From: Massilia atriviolacea | GTDB taxonomy: Bacteria; Pseudomonadota; Gammaproteobacteria; Burkholderiales; Burkholderiaceae_D | Assembly (NCBI RefSeq): GCF_003953935.1 | Contig: NZ_RXLQ01000018.1 | Location: forward strand, 62,001 to 126,000 | Length of the DNA: 64,000 bases | Direction: 5' to 3' | Part shown: positions 8,544-17,623 of the stretch, in pieces | How positions within the stretch are numbered: position 1 is the stretch's first letter | How the letters are laid out: the number at the start of each line of letters is the position of its first letter | The notes under the pieces: generated by a model | What the model was told of the DNA's origin: nothing | Database searches by the model: none | What the model saw: only the letters and a program-made list of their open reading frames with translations | Program-made: the position numbers and the translations under genes

Positions 8544-8572
8544 GGAAAACCCGAGGGGGCGTCGGGTTTTCC
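8544..8572 (-). terminator. Strong Rho-independent terminator
   Basis: An 11-bp perfect stem (GGAAAACCCGA / TCGGGTTTTCC) encloses a 7-base loop. On the minus strand the stem ends in TTTTCC, with a CCTGTTTTT tract soon after. It lies about 70 bases beyond the stop of the small gene at 8643-8888 and should end that transcript before the GIN gene. Confidence 0.75.
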
Positions 8573-8642
8573 GGTTTGAACTGTACTGCCGAGGATGCTG
8601 CGTGCGGGCGGCCGGGGGCTGGCCGCCGCAGTGCTTGCTGCT

Positions 8643-8888
8643 TTAGTTCTTGTACTGTTCCAGCTGGATCGCGAAGGCGGTCTTGTAGTTCTTGACGAAT
8701 TCGACGGCTTCGGCGTTCACGTCGCTACGGCTGCGGCTGGTCGACTGGGTGATGGTGACGGCTGGCACGCTCAGGCTCGATGCGGCTGCTGCGGACGCGG
8801 CGGTGCTGGCGGCAGGGGCGTCGGCGGCAAAGGCGGAACCGCTCAGGACCAGGGCTGCTACTGCGGTAAACAATGTCGATGCTTTCAT
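8643..8888 (-). CDS. Small exported protein, paralogue of the 9040 gene
   Basis: 81 residues. A signal peptide (MKASTLFTAVAALVLSGSAF, cleavage after AFA) is followed by a low-complexity Ala/Ser stretch and a short conserved part SRSRSDVNAEAVEFVKN. The same SRSRxDVxAEAxE core occurs in the neighbouring gene, and it resembles the SRA-x-V-x-AE core of DUF4148-like small periplasmic proteins. Function unknown. GGAG lies 8 bases before the ATG. Its leader and promoter resemble those of the paralogue. Confidence 0.7.
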   Translation of the reverse strand: MKASTLFTAVAALVLSGSAFAADAPAASTAASAAAASSLSVPAVTITQSTSRSRSDVNAEAVEFVKNYKTAFAIQLEQYKN

Positions 8889-9039
8889 AATATTTCTCCA
8901 GTATTAAGTCAACGTCGCGGTATTGTCTGCGGCGGTCAGAGCGGTTGCTCTTTGATTAAGGTCAGTGTATGCCGTCTGATTGATTCGAAAAAGATCGAAT
9001 GACGCAATGCACAATTGCTAAATTCGGAATAATCGACGC
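8889..9039 (-). promoter_or_regulatory. Control region of small exported gene 1, copy of 9298-9472
   Basis: Reading away from the gene, this region shares with 9298-9472 the TTTCTCC leader, TTAAGT followed by ACGTCGCGG, a CAGT-TAT -10-like segment, an A-run followed by GAAT, and CGCAATGCA through GGATAATC-type sequence. The order of blocks is the same. It looks like a duplicated promoter and operator. Confidence 0.55.
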
Positions 9040-9297
9040 TTACTTCGCGATCAGGTCGAGTTGCATGCTCAGGGTCGGACGGGCGTTCCTGGCCGCTTCC
9101 AGCGCCTCGGCACGCACGTCGGCGCGGCTGCGGCTCGACGACACGGCCAGTTCCGGCACGTTCAGGCGGGTGGCGGTGATGCTGCCGGCGGCCGCGCTCA
9201 CACCGGCGCTCGCCACCGGCGCATCGGCAGCAACAGCGGAACCAGCGACGGTACTAATAACAACGGCAACAGCGGCAATGAAGGAAAATGATTTCAT
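9040..9297 (-). CDS. Small exported protein, paralogue of the 8643 gene
   Basis: 85 residues. A signal peptide (MKSFSFIAAVAVVISTVAGS, cleavage near AVAA) precedes an Ala-rich linker and SRSRADVRAEALEAARN, followed by LSMQLDLIAK. The start at 9297 is supported by CCGGAG 7 bases upstream; the longer frame has no such site. It is a tandem paralogue of the 8643 gene, including the leader sequence. Divergent from the LysR gene. Function unknown; small size and secretion suggest a periplasmic role. Confidence 0.7.
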   Translation of the reverse strand: MKSFSFIAAVAVVISTVAGSAVAADAPVASAGVSAAAGSITATRLNVPELAVSSSRSRADVRAEALEAARNARPTLSMQLDLIAK

Positions 9298-9472
9298 GGT
9301 GTTTCTCCGGTAATTAAGTGGACGTCGCGGGGTGCTTGGCGGCGTTGACGAGTTGCTTGTTTGCGTTTGCTCGTCCATGTGAAGCAGTCTATACGTTGCG
9401 GTATCCGCAAAAAAGGCGAATAATCGCAATGCAACGTTGCGCATTCAGGGATAATCCAACAAGGGGGCGGGG
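9298..9472. promoter_or_regulatory. Divergent control region between small exported gene 2 and the LysR gene
   Basis: GCAACGTTGC (9431-9440) is a perfect 10-bp palindrome just upstream of the lysR ATG, and TATAGA-like sequence lies toward the small gene. LysR regulators usually bind such sites between themselves and a divergent target. A diverged copy of this block sits at 8889-9039. Confidence 0.5.
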
Positions 9473-10390
9473 ATGGACAGGCTGCAATCGATGCGGGTGT
9501 TTGCCAAGGTGGTCGAGCAGGGCAGCTTTGCCCGCGCGGCCCAGGCGCTGGATATGTCGAATACCGTGGTGACGCGCAATATCGCCGATCTGGAAGCGCA
9601 TCTCGGGACGCGCTTGCTCAACCGCACCACGCGCAAGCTCTCGCTGACCGAGACCGGGCGCCAATACCTGGAGCGCGTGCGCCAGATCCTGGCCGATATC
9701 GACGATGCCGACGCCATCGCCTCCTCGTCGGCGCGCAAGGCCAGCGGCACCCTGCGCATTTATTGCCATCCCGGCTTCGGCCAGTACCAGCTGGCCAAGC
9801 TGCTGCCGCTGTACGCCGCCACCGTGCCCGACGTGGTGCTCGACGTCACCCTGGCCGACCACGCGGTCGATCTGGTCGAGGAAGGTTTCGACGTCGGCAT
9901 TTTCATGGGCTTGCAAAAGTTCGACGCCAGCCTGATCGCGCGCCGCCTGGCCACCTCCAACGTGGTGCTGTGCGCCTCGCCGGAATACGTGGCGCGGCGC
10001 GGCGAACCGCTCACGCCGGTCGATGTGTCCGCTCACGACTGCCTCAACTTCGCCTTCGAACAATTGCGCCACAGCTGGCCGGTGACCTGGGAAAACAAGC
10101 GGGTCGACGTGCCGATCAGCGCGCGCCTGGTCTCGAATAATATTTCCGTCCTGCGCCAGGCGGCCTTTGCCGGCATGGGGATCATGGTGCGTTCTTCCCT
10201 GACCCTGGAAGACGACCTGACCAGCGGGCGCCTGGTGCAATTGCTTAAGGGCCATCACCTGGGGCGCCTGGAACTGTCGCTCGTGTATCCGAGCCGGCGC
10301 TTGCTGTCCTATAAGGTGCGCAGCTTCGTCGACTTCATGACGGCCCGGTTTCCCCATCCGGAAAGCGATCCGTGGCTGGCCCAGGTCTGA
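9473..10390 (+). CDS. LysR-family transcriptional regulator
   Basis: 305 residues. N-terminal winged helix-turn-helix (MRVFAKVVEQGSFARAAQAL and LSLTETGRQYLERVRQIL) is followed by a periplasmic-binding-protein-like effector domain (residues about 90-295). It belongs to the CrgA/AaeR-like group with the typical MDRLQSMRVF start. It is transcribed divergently from the small exported protein gene at 9297, with a palindrome in the shared 175-bp gap, so regulation of that gene and of its tandem copy is inferred. Effector unknown. Confidence 0.9.
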   Translation: MDRLQSMRVFAKVVEQGSFARAAQALDMSNTVVTRNIADLEAHLGTRLLNRTTRKLSLTETGRQYLERVRQILADIDDADAIASSSARKASGTLRIYCHPGFGQYQLAKLLPLYAATVPDVVLDVTLADHAVDLVEEGFDVGIFMGLQKFDASLIARRLATSNVVLCASPEYVARRGEPLTPVDVSAHDCLNFAFEQLRHSWPVTWENKRVDVPISARLVSNNISVLRQAAFAGMGIMVRSSLTLEDDLTSGRLVQLLKGHHLGRLELSLVYPSRRLLSYKVRSFVDFMTARFPHPESDPWLAQV

Positions 10391-10461
10391 CGCGTTTCTT
10401 TCTTGCCACACTCGCTGACATTTTGTTCATGTCACGCGATTGTCATGTGCTATATTTCTAT

Positions 10462-10585
10462 TCGGAATTTAGTGATTCCAGAGTGGCATGAGCGATATCC
10501 ATTCTGGCAAATTTTACAAAAGCAAGAAGTTTGACGGGCCCGCGCGGTCCACCTCGAAAGCCCGCCTTCGCGCGGGCTTTTTTTC
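10462..10585 (+). ncRNA. Candidate intergenic small RNA
   Basis: A possible promoter (ATGTCA at 10429, 16-base spacer, TATATT at 10451-10456) precedes two hairpins: GGAAT/ATTCC (10464-10479) and a 9-bp stem CCAGAGTGG / CCATTCTGG with one G-U pair (10478-10507). The segment ends in a full terminator. The architecture is that of a stand-alone sRNA of about 120 nt. It could instead be the lysR 3' UTR. Not matched to a named family. Confidence 0.4.
10557..10584 (+). terminator. Rho-independent terminator
   Basis: The stem AAAGCCCGC / GCGGGCTTT (9 bp) has a 6-base loop and is followed by a T-run. It ends the lysR transcript, the candidate sRNA, or both. Confidence 0.85.
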
Positions 10586-10686
10586 GTCCGCGATTGGGTA
10601 GCGAAATTGCGCCGGGCAGTGTCATAATGTGGCGATGTGAGACAACAGAGGTTTATTCGCTCCGCTCACGGAATAATGGAGGAATA

Positions 10687-10872
10687 ATGATCCGCTATAT
10701 GGGCACGCGGCAAAATGACGAAGGTGCCGTCGTCTACGTGTTTATTATCAACGGTTTGCAGAAAGAAATCCGCGAAGGCGCGCTCAAGCAATATCCCGGC
10801 TGTTACGAGAAATTGCCCGCGTCCGCCAAGGAAAAGATCGCTGCCAACCGCAACTGGCTGTCCAAGCTATAA
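10687..10872 (+). CDS. Small conserved-type protein of unknown function
   Basis: 61 residues, MIRYMGTRQNDEGAVVYVFI to the end, with an excellent GGAGG 4 bases before the ATG. Mixed beta then charged helical composition, no signal peptide or membrane segment. Followed after 21 bases by a small lysine-rich gene, likely in the same transcript. I do not recognise the family. Confidence 0.65.
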   Translation: MIRYMGTRQNDEGAVVYVFIINGLQKEIREGALKQYPGCYEKLPASAKEKIAANRNWLSKL

Positions 10873-10893
10873 AATCGTTTTCAGGAGCCCGCA

Positions 10894-11004
10894 ATGAGTA
10901 AAGCGCAAGACAGTAAGAAAGAGACCAAAAAAGAGCCGGCCAAGACCGTGAAAGAAAAGAAGGAAGCCAAGAAGGTCAAGAAGGAAGAGCGCGCGCGCCA
11001 GTAA
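10894..11004 (+). CDS. Very small Lys/Glu-rich protein
   Basis: 36 residues, MSKAQDSKKETKKEPAKTVK and a second half rich in KK and EE. AGGAG lies 7 bases before the ATG. Coding is supported by the ribosome-binding site, a stop just before the next gene's ribosome-binding site, and tight spacing after the 10687 gene. Probably a disordered, nucleic-acid-binding type peptide; that is inference from charge alone. Confidence 0.5.
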   Translation: MSKAQDSKKETKKEPAKTVKEKKEAKKVKKEERARQ

Positions 11005-11027
11005 GCACGCGCGCCACGGGAGGTCGG

Positions 11028-11558
11028 ATGCGCCTGGCGATCGGTTCGAAGCGGATGTCCCCCGATGCAGCGCGGTTTCGCGCCCTGCTCGGGCGCAGCT
11101 GCGTCCCGGCATTGCTGGCGCTGGCCGCCGCCATGCCTGTCGCCGCGCACGCCGCGCCGTCCACCTTCGGCCCCGTGATCGGCAGCGCCATCCTGTGCCG
11201 CAGCCAGCTCGACAATGCCTACTTCCACGATTACCTGGTCAACGCCTTCGGCCCGTCCTACAAGCACGAGGGCGGTGCCTACTGGTTCAAGGCCGAGGGG
11301 ACCTTGTGGGGCGCGCCGGTGACCGACATCATGATCAGCGACGATACCAGCGAACTGGTGTTCGTGGCCGCCGTGGCCGACACCACGCCCGACAAGCTCG
11401 AAGAATCGATCCACAAGGCGGTCGGCGTGCGCCACCTGTCGGTGGACGGCTCGCGCTATCCTGTGCGCGCGTCCAATCCCGGCAGCAAGATCGTCTACTT
11501 CAAGACCAAGTCCAAGATCTACTGCGCCAAATACAAGCCGCTGCCCGTCGGCCGCTAG
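11028..11558 (+). CDS. Exported protein of unknown function
   Basis: 176 residues. A hydrophobic stretch CVPALLALAAAMPVAAHA (residues about 25-43) looks like a signal peptide behind a rather long basic n-region. The start could be Met10, but GGGAGG sits 4 bases before the first ATG. The mature part contains FGPVIGSAILCRSQLDNAYF and LVFVAAVADTTPDKLEES, and two Cys. No family recognised. It lies just upstream of the exeA-like gene but may not belong to that unit. Confidence 0.65.
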   Translation: MRLAIGSKRMSPDAARFRALLGRSCVPALLALAAAMPVAAHAAPSTFGPVIGSAILCRSQLDNAYFHDYLVNAFGPSYKHEGGAYWFKAEGTLWGAPVTDIMISDDTSELVFVAAVADTTPDKLEESIHKAVGVRHLSVDGSRYPVRASNPGSKIVYFKTKSKIYCAKYKPLPVGR

Positions 11559-11586
11559 GCGTCGGTGATGCATTTCCAGGGAATCC

Positions 11587-13224
11587 ATGTACAAGCAATT
11601 CTTTAACCTGAAGCAATCACCGTTTTCGATCGCACCCGACCCCCGTTACCTGTTCATGAGCGAGCGCCACCGCGAAGCGCTGGCGCACCTGCTGTACGGC
11701 GTCGGCAGCGGCGGCGGCTTCGTGCTGCTGACCGGCGAAATCGGCGCCGGCAAGACCACCGTCTGCCGCTGCTTCATCGAGCAGATTCCGGCCGACTGCC
11801 GCCTGGCCTACATCTTCAATCCCAAGCTGTCGGTCGAGGAATTGCTGCTGTCGATCTGCGATGAATTCCGCATCGACTTGCCGCCGCTGCCGGCCGGCGC
11901 GGTCAGCGTCAAGAGTTATGTGGACGCCATCAACCGCTACCTGCTTGCCAGCCACGCGCAGGGCAAGAACAATGTGCTGATCATCGACGAGGCCCAGAAC
12001 CTGTCGGCCGACGTGCTCGAACAGCTGCGCCTGCTGACCAACCTGGAAACCAACGAACGCAAGCTGCTGCAGATTATCCTGATCGGCCAGCCCGAGCTGC
12101 GCGCCATGCTGGCCCGGCCCGAGCTCGAACAGCTGGCCCAGCGCGTGATTGCGCGCTATCACCTGGGCTCGCTGACCGAAGCCGAAACCGCCAGCTATGT
12201 CGCGCACCGGCTGGCCGTGGCCGGGGGCGGGGCGTCGCGCCCGTTTCCGCGCTCGGTGCTGGGGCAGGTGTTCCAGCTGTCGCATGGCGTGCCGCGCCGC
12301 ATCAACCTCTTGTGCGACCGCGCGCTGCTGGGGGCGTATGTGGAAAACAGCCGCGAAGTGACGCGCCAGATCCTGCGCCGTGCCGGCAGCGAAGTGTTTT
12401 CCGCCGGCGCCGCGCCTGCCGCGCCCGGGATGCGCTGGCAGTATGTTGCGGCCGGCGTGCTGGCGACGGCCGCGATCGGCGCGGCGGCGGCCTGGCAGCT
12501 GCGCCCGTCAACACCGGCCGCGCCCGCGCCCGCAACGGTGCCGCTGGCTGCGGCGCCTGTCAAGGCGGCGCCTCCGCCAGCACTGCCCGCAGCCCCCGCG
12601 CCGGCCGCGCCGGCGCCACGGCCGGCCGTCGCGCCGCTCACCCACGCCAGCGAAGAAGCGGCGCTGCAAGCCTTGTCGGCGCTGTGGGGCGTCGCCTTGC
12701 CCGCCGGGGGCACGTGCGAGGACGCGCAGAAACTGAGCCTGCGCTGCCATCAGGGCAAGGGCGGGCTGTACGAACTGCGCCTGCTCGACCGTCCGGCCGT
12801 GCTGACCCTGCGCGACGGCCCGCTGGTCAGCTACGCATTACTGACCGGCATGGACGAGACCAGCGTGCGCCTGAACGTCGGCGGCAAGGAGCAGACGCTC
12901 GACCTCGGCGCGCTCGCCACCCGCTCCGACGGCAGCTTCGTGACCTTCTGGGCGATGCCGCGCTACTTCCGCGACCAGGTCAGCGCGGGCGAGCAGGGCG
13001 CCGATGTCGACTGGATCGCGTCGCGGCTGGCCAAGATCAACGGCATGGTCCCGCCGCCGGCCGACCGTCCGCTGGGCGCGCCGACCCTGGACCTGCTGCG
13101 TGCCTTCCAGACGCGTCAACACCTCAAGGCGGACGGCGTGGCCGGTCCGCGCACCTACATGCGCCTGAACCAGCTGACCGGCGTGGCCGAGCCGCGCCTG
13201 CTGGCCGCAACGGGGAAACCATAA
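11587..13224 (+). CDS. exeA: ExeA/GspA-type AAA ATPase with peptidoglycan-binding domain
   Basis: 545 residues. N-terminal MYKQFFNLKQSPFSIAPDP is the ExeA/MshM signature, followed by Walker A GEIGAGKTT (about 50-58) and Walker B VLIIDEAQ. A membrane segment (about 283-303) leads to a Pro/Ala-rich periplasmic linker and a C-terminal peptidoglycan-binding domain (LDLLRAFQTRQHLKADGVAG). In Aeromonas ExeA with ExeB builds the type II secretion secretin across peptidoglycan. The exeB-like gene follows after one base, which supports the assignment. No other Gsp genes are in the window. Confidence 0.88.
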   Translation: MYKQFFNLKQSPFSIAPDPRYLFMSERHREALAHLLYGVGSGGGFVLLTGEIGAGKTTVCRCFIEQIPADCRLAYIFNPKLSVEELLLSICDEFRIDLPPLPAGAVSVKSYVDAINRYLLASHAQGKNNVLIIDEAQNLSADVLEQLRLLTNLETNERKLLQIILIGQPELRAMLARPELEQLAQRVIARYHLGSLTEAETASYVAHRLAVAGGGASRPFPRSVLGQVFQLSHGVPRRINLLCDRALLGAYVENSREVTRQILRRAGSEVFSAGAAPAAPGMRWQYVAAGVLATAAIGAAAAWQLRPSTPAAPAPATVPLAAAPVKAAPPPALPAAPAPAAPAPRPAVAPLTHASEEAALQALSALWGVALPAGGTCEDAQKLSLRCHQGKGGLYELRLLDRPAVLTLRDGPLVSYALLTGMDETSVRLNVGGKEQTLDLGALATRSDGSFVTFWAMPRYFRDQVSAGEQGADVDWIASRLAKINGMVPPPADRPLGAPTLDLLRAFQTRQHLKADGVAGPRTYMRLNQLTGVAEPRLLAATGKP

Positions 13225-13225
13225 G

Positions 13226-13966
13226 ATGTCCTATATTCTCGAAGCACTGAAAAAGGCGCAGGCCGAACGCCAGCTGGGCAACGCCCCGACGATCCATGCC
13301 ACGCCGGTGCATGCCGTCGAGCCGGAACGTGCAAGTGCCGGTGCCAGGCCGCTCGTGATCGGGCTGGCGCTGCTGGCATTGGGCGCCACGGGCGCTGCCG
13401 TGTATGCCTGGAAGCAATCGGCAAGGCCGCCCGCACCGGTGGTACAGGCTGCCGTGGCGGTCCCGGCGCCGGCTGCGGTCGCGGTCGCCGTGCCCGCCCC
13501 GGCGCCCGCACCGGCGGTGGAGGCGCCGCTGCCGCCACCGCCCAAGGCCGAGCCGGTCAACATGCCCGAGGTCAAGCCGGTCAAGAAGGAAGAGCCTGTC
13601 AAAAAGGAAGAGCCTGTCAAAAAGGAAGTCCCGGCCAAGAAAGAAGAGCCCGTCAAGAAAGAAGAGCCCGTCAAGAAAGCCGAGCCGGCCAGGACGGAGA
13701 CGGTCAAGGCCGACGCGCCTGTGGCGGCGCCGGAAGAAAACCTGCGCACCCTGCGCGAGCTCCCCGATGCGCTGCAGCACGAGATTCCGGCGATCGCGGT
13801 CGGCGGCTACATCTATTCCAGGAATCCGGCCGACCGTCTGTTGCTGATCGATAAGGTCCTGCGCCGCGAGGGCGAGGAAGTGGCGCCCGGCCTGGTCCTG
13901 GAAAAGCTGCTGCCCAAGTCCGCCGTGATGAGCTACAAAGGCCAGCGCTACCGCCATCCGTATTGA
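13226..13966 (+). CDS. exeB: ExeB/GspB-type secretion assembly protein
   Basis: 246 residues. MSYILEALKKAQAERQLG is the conserved GspB N-terminus, followed by a single membrane segment (about 45-65), a long Pro/Ala/Lys periplasmic spacer and a C-terminal T2SSB domain (EIPAIAVGGYIYSRNPADR through VMSYKGQRYR). It would partner the ExeA-like ATPase encoded immediately upstream. The spacer contains six near-identical 6-residue units of the KKEEPV type. Confidence 0.88.
   Translation: MSYILEALKKAQAERQLGNAPTIHATPVHAVEPERASAGARPLVIGLALLALGATGAAVYAWKQSARPPAPVVQAAVAVPAPAAVAVAVPAPAPAPAVEAPLPPPPKAEPVNMPEVKPVKKEEPVKKEEPVKKEVPAKKEEPVKKEEPVKKAEPARTETVKADAPVAAPEENLRTLRELPDALQHEIPAIAVGGYIYSRNPADRLLLIDKVLRREGEEVAPGLVLEKLLPKSAVMSYKGQRYRHPY
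13580..13687 (+). repeat. Six 18-bp tandem units in exeB
   Basis: Units of the form GTCAAGAAGGAAGAGCCT, at 18-bp steps from 13580, encode VKKEEP-type hexapeptides in the periplasmic spacer. Differences between units are mostly silent or conservative, so copy number could change without a frame change. Confidence 0.85.
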
Positions 13967-13982
13967 CGGGTCCGGCCTTTTG

Positions 13983-13988
13983 TATAAT
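13983..13988 (+). promoter_or_regulatory. Likely -10 box for mobB
   Basis: A perfect TATAAT lies 33 bases before the mobB ATG. The nearest TTGACG is only 14 bases upstream (13963-13968), so the -35 is uncertain. Confidence 0.45.
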
Positions 13989-14020
13989 GGCGCTCTCACT
14001 TCTCGGCGGAAAGGCCGCAC

Positions 14021-14536
14021 ATGCACAATCTACTCGGTGTCATCGGCTGGTCCGGTAGCGGCAAGACCACCCTGCTCGAAACGCTGGTGCGCCAGCTGGC
14101 CGCCGACGGCCTGCGCATCAATGTCGTCAAGCACAGCCACCACGATGTGATGCTCGAACCGCCGCACAAGGATAGCGCCCGCCTGCGCACGGCCGGGGCG
14201 GCGCAGGTCATGATCGCCTCGCCGTTCCGGGTGGCCGTCATCCGCGAGCTGCGCGGCGAGCCGGAACCGACCCTGGCCGAGCAGTTGGCGCTGCTGGAAC
14301 CGGCCGACCTGACCCTGGTCGAAGGCTACAAGTGGGAGTCCATTCCCAAGCTGGAAGTGCAGCGTCCGTCCTTGGGACATCCGCCGCTGTACCCGAACGA
14401 CCCGTATATTGTCGCTGTGGCATCGGATGCGCCGCCGCCCGATGATTTGCCCGGCAACGTCGCCTGGCTCGACCTGAATGCGCCGGCGCAGGTGCTGGCC
14501 TGGCTCAAGGCCAGAATGAATTCGTCGCAAGCCTAA
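14021..14536 (+). CDS. mobB: Molybdopterin-guanine dinucleotide biosynthesis protein MobB
   Basis: 171 residues with P-loop GWSGSGKTT (9-17), [22 protein letters not shown] (about 35-56) and [15 protein letters not shown], all MobB hallmarks. MobB is a GTP-binding accessory protein that assists MobA in attaching GMP to molybdopterin. No mobA or other molybdenum gene is adjacent. Confidence 0.92.
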   Translation: MHNLLGVIGWSGSGKTTLLETLVRQLAADGLRINVVKHSHHDVMLEPPHKDSARLRTAGAAQVMIASPFRVAVIRELRGEPEPTLAEQLALLEPADLTLVEGYKWESIPKLEVQRPSLGHPPLYPNDPYIVAVASDAPPPDDLPGNVAWLDLNAPAQVLAWLKARMNSSQA

Positions 14537-14594
14537 AGTTCGGGCCGACGGCGCCGTTACCATCGGTGATAGCCACTCAACCGGGAGAACTCTC

Positions 14595-14786
14595 ATGGAC
14601 GTTTCATCCATTGCATCACTGGCCACCAGCATGGCCGAAACTGGCGTCAAGCAGGAAGTCGGCTACGCCATGTTGAAAAAAGCGCAACAGATGGAAGGCC
14701 AGGTCGCTGCCCAGCTGATCAACGCGCTGCCGCAGCCCCAGCGCCTGCCGGCCAATCTCGGCAATACCATCAATACGACCGCCTGA
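14595..14786 (+). CDS. YjfB-like putative motility protein
   Basis: 63 residues, starting MDVSSIASLATSMAETGVKQ and ending in LPANLGNTINTTA. Length and the N- and C-terminal patterns match the YjfB family of small proteins often linked to motility loci. CGGGAGA lies before the ATG. A strong terminator follows, so it is monocistronic. Function unproven. Confidence 0.75.
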   Translation: MDVSSIASLATSMAETGVKQEVGYAMLKKAQQMEGQVAAQLINALPQPQRLPANLGNTINTTA

Positions 14787-14813
14787 ATCCCGCGTCCCCG
14801 CCGCGGCCGTGCC

Positions 14814-14853
14814 GCCCGGTTGCCTCCCATCGACGGAGGAGCCGGGCTTTTTT
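14814..14853 (+). terminator. Rho-independent terminator after the YjfB-like gene
   Basis: GCCCGG...CCTCC (14814-14827) pairs with GGAGG...CCGGGC (14835-14847) around a 7-base loop, followed by six T. Confidence 0.85.
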
Positions 14854-14885
14854 ACGTTAAAATCGGCCCTGGTACGGGATAAGTT

Positions 14886-14934
14886 GTAAGGAACTGAAAG
14901 GCACGCCGGATATGCGCGCGGCCGGCTTTACAAT
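14886..14934 (+). promoter_or_regulatory. Promoter candidates of the bufferin module
   Basis: TACAAT (14929-14934) could be a sigma-70 -10 with a poor -35. Alternatively GTAAGG (14886-14891), 15 bases, then CGGA (14907-14910) resembles an ECF-type promoter. Caulobacter bufferin genes are under the ECF factor SigF. Both are weak pattern matches. Confidence 0.25.
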
Positions 14935-14948
14935 CGCCTCCGACCTGG

Positions 14949-14984
14949 CAGTTCCAGTTCCAGTTCCAGTTCCAGTTCCAGTTC
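14949..14984 (+). repeat. CAGTTC hexanucleotide tandem repeat in the bufferin leader
   Basis: Six perfect copies of CAGTTC, then a degenerate CAATTG, end 17 bases before the AAGGAG site of the DUF2282 gene. The tract sits between a TACAAT box (14929-14934) and the start codon, so copy changes would alter leader length. Confidence 0.85.
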
Positions 14985-14991
14985 CAATTGA

Positions 14992-16971
<1,980 letters not shown>

Positions 16972-17094
16972 GCCTTCTGTTCTGTACGGTCGTCCTCGCT
17001 GTGCGGAAGCGCGCATTTTTTCCGGCGCCTGGCCTTCGTGCAAAAGGCTTGCGTTTTACTCAAGCTATAATCATCCTTTATATCGATTTCATTC

Positions 17095-17616
17095 ATGTCA
17101 ATGAGCGCTGATCAAGTTATCGCCGAGTACCAGAACAATGGCAATGCCGTGTCCCCCTCCGTCGCGAATGCACTGCTCGCGCCGGACGTGCGGCGCGCGA
17201 TCTACAAGCAGCTGGCCGCGGCGACCCTGGCGCCGTACCGCGCATTGCTGATCCAGCTGCTCGACGAGGAAATCAACCTGCGCACGGCCCTCTGGGACCA
17301 CATCGTGCAGGACGATATGGATTACTACGAAGGCATCTACCAGTGCGCCTTCCTGCTGTACCGCGCCGGCGACGTGGCCGACACCCTGCTGCTGTGGAAA
17401 GCCAAGCACATCAACATGGACGTCGGCACCTCGCTGGGGGCCGAGTATTTCATCGGCGCCGGGCTGGACGCCACCATGGCCTACCTGGCCAGTTCGCCCA
17501 TGCCCGAAGCGGCCGACATCGCCGATTACATCCAGCAATGGTTCGAACAGCCGGGCGCGATTACCTGGCAGGAAGCCTGGGAGCAGGAACGCAGTTCCGC
17601 CATCGCCAACGCCTGA
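17095..17616 (+). CDS. Cytoplasmic protein of unknown function
   Basis: 173 residues (start could also be the ATG two codons later), predicted mostly helical: MSMSADQVIAEYQNNGNAVS, then LLDEEINLRTALWDHIVQDD and LLYRAGDVADTLLLWKAKHI. No signal peptide, membrane segment or motif. A TATAAT lies at 17066-17071. The next gene, with an NTF2-like immunity-type domain, starts 7 bases after its stop, so the two are probably co-transcribed. I do not recognise the family; an immunity-related partner is possible but unproven. Confidence 0.65.
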   Translation: MSMSADQVIAEYQNNGNAVSPSVANALLAPDVRRAIYKQLAAATLAPYRALLIQLLDEEINLRTALWDHIVQDDMDYYEGIYQCAFLLYRAGDVADTLLLWKAKHINMDVGTSLGAEYFIGAGLDATMAYLASSPMPEAADIADYIQQWFEQPGAITWQEAWEQERSSAIANA

Positions 17617-17623
17617 GCCGGCC

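Noticed and set aside
13963-13988. Full sigma-70 promoter for mobB
   Set aside because: TTGACG and TATAAT are only 14 bases apart, too close for a normal pair; only the -10 is kept.
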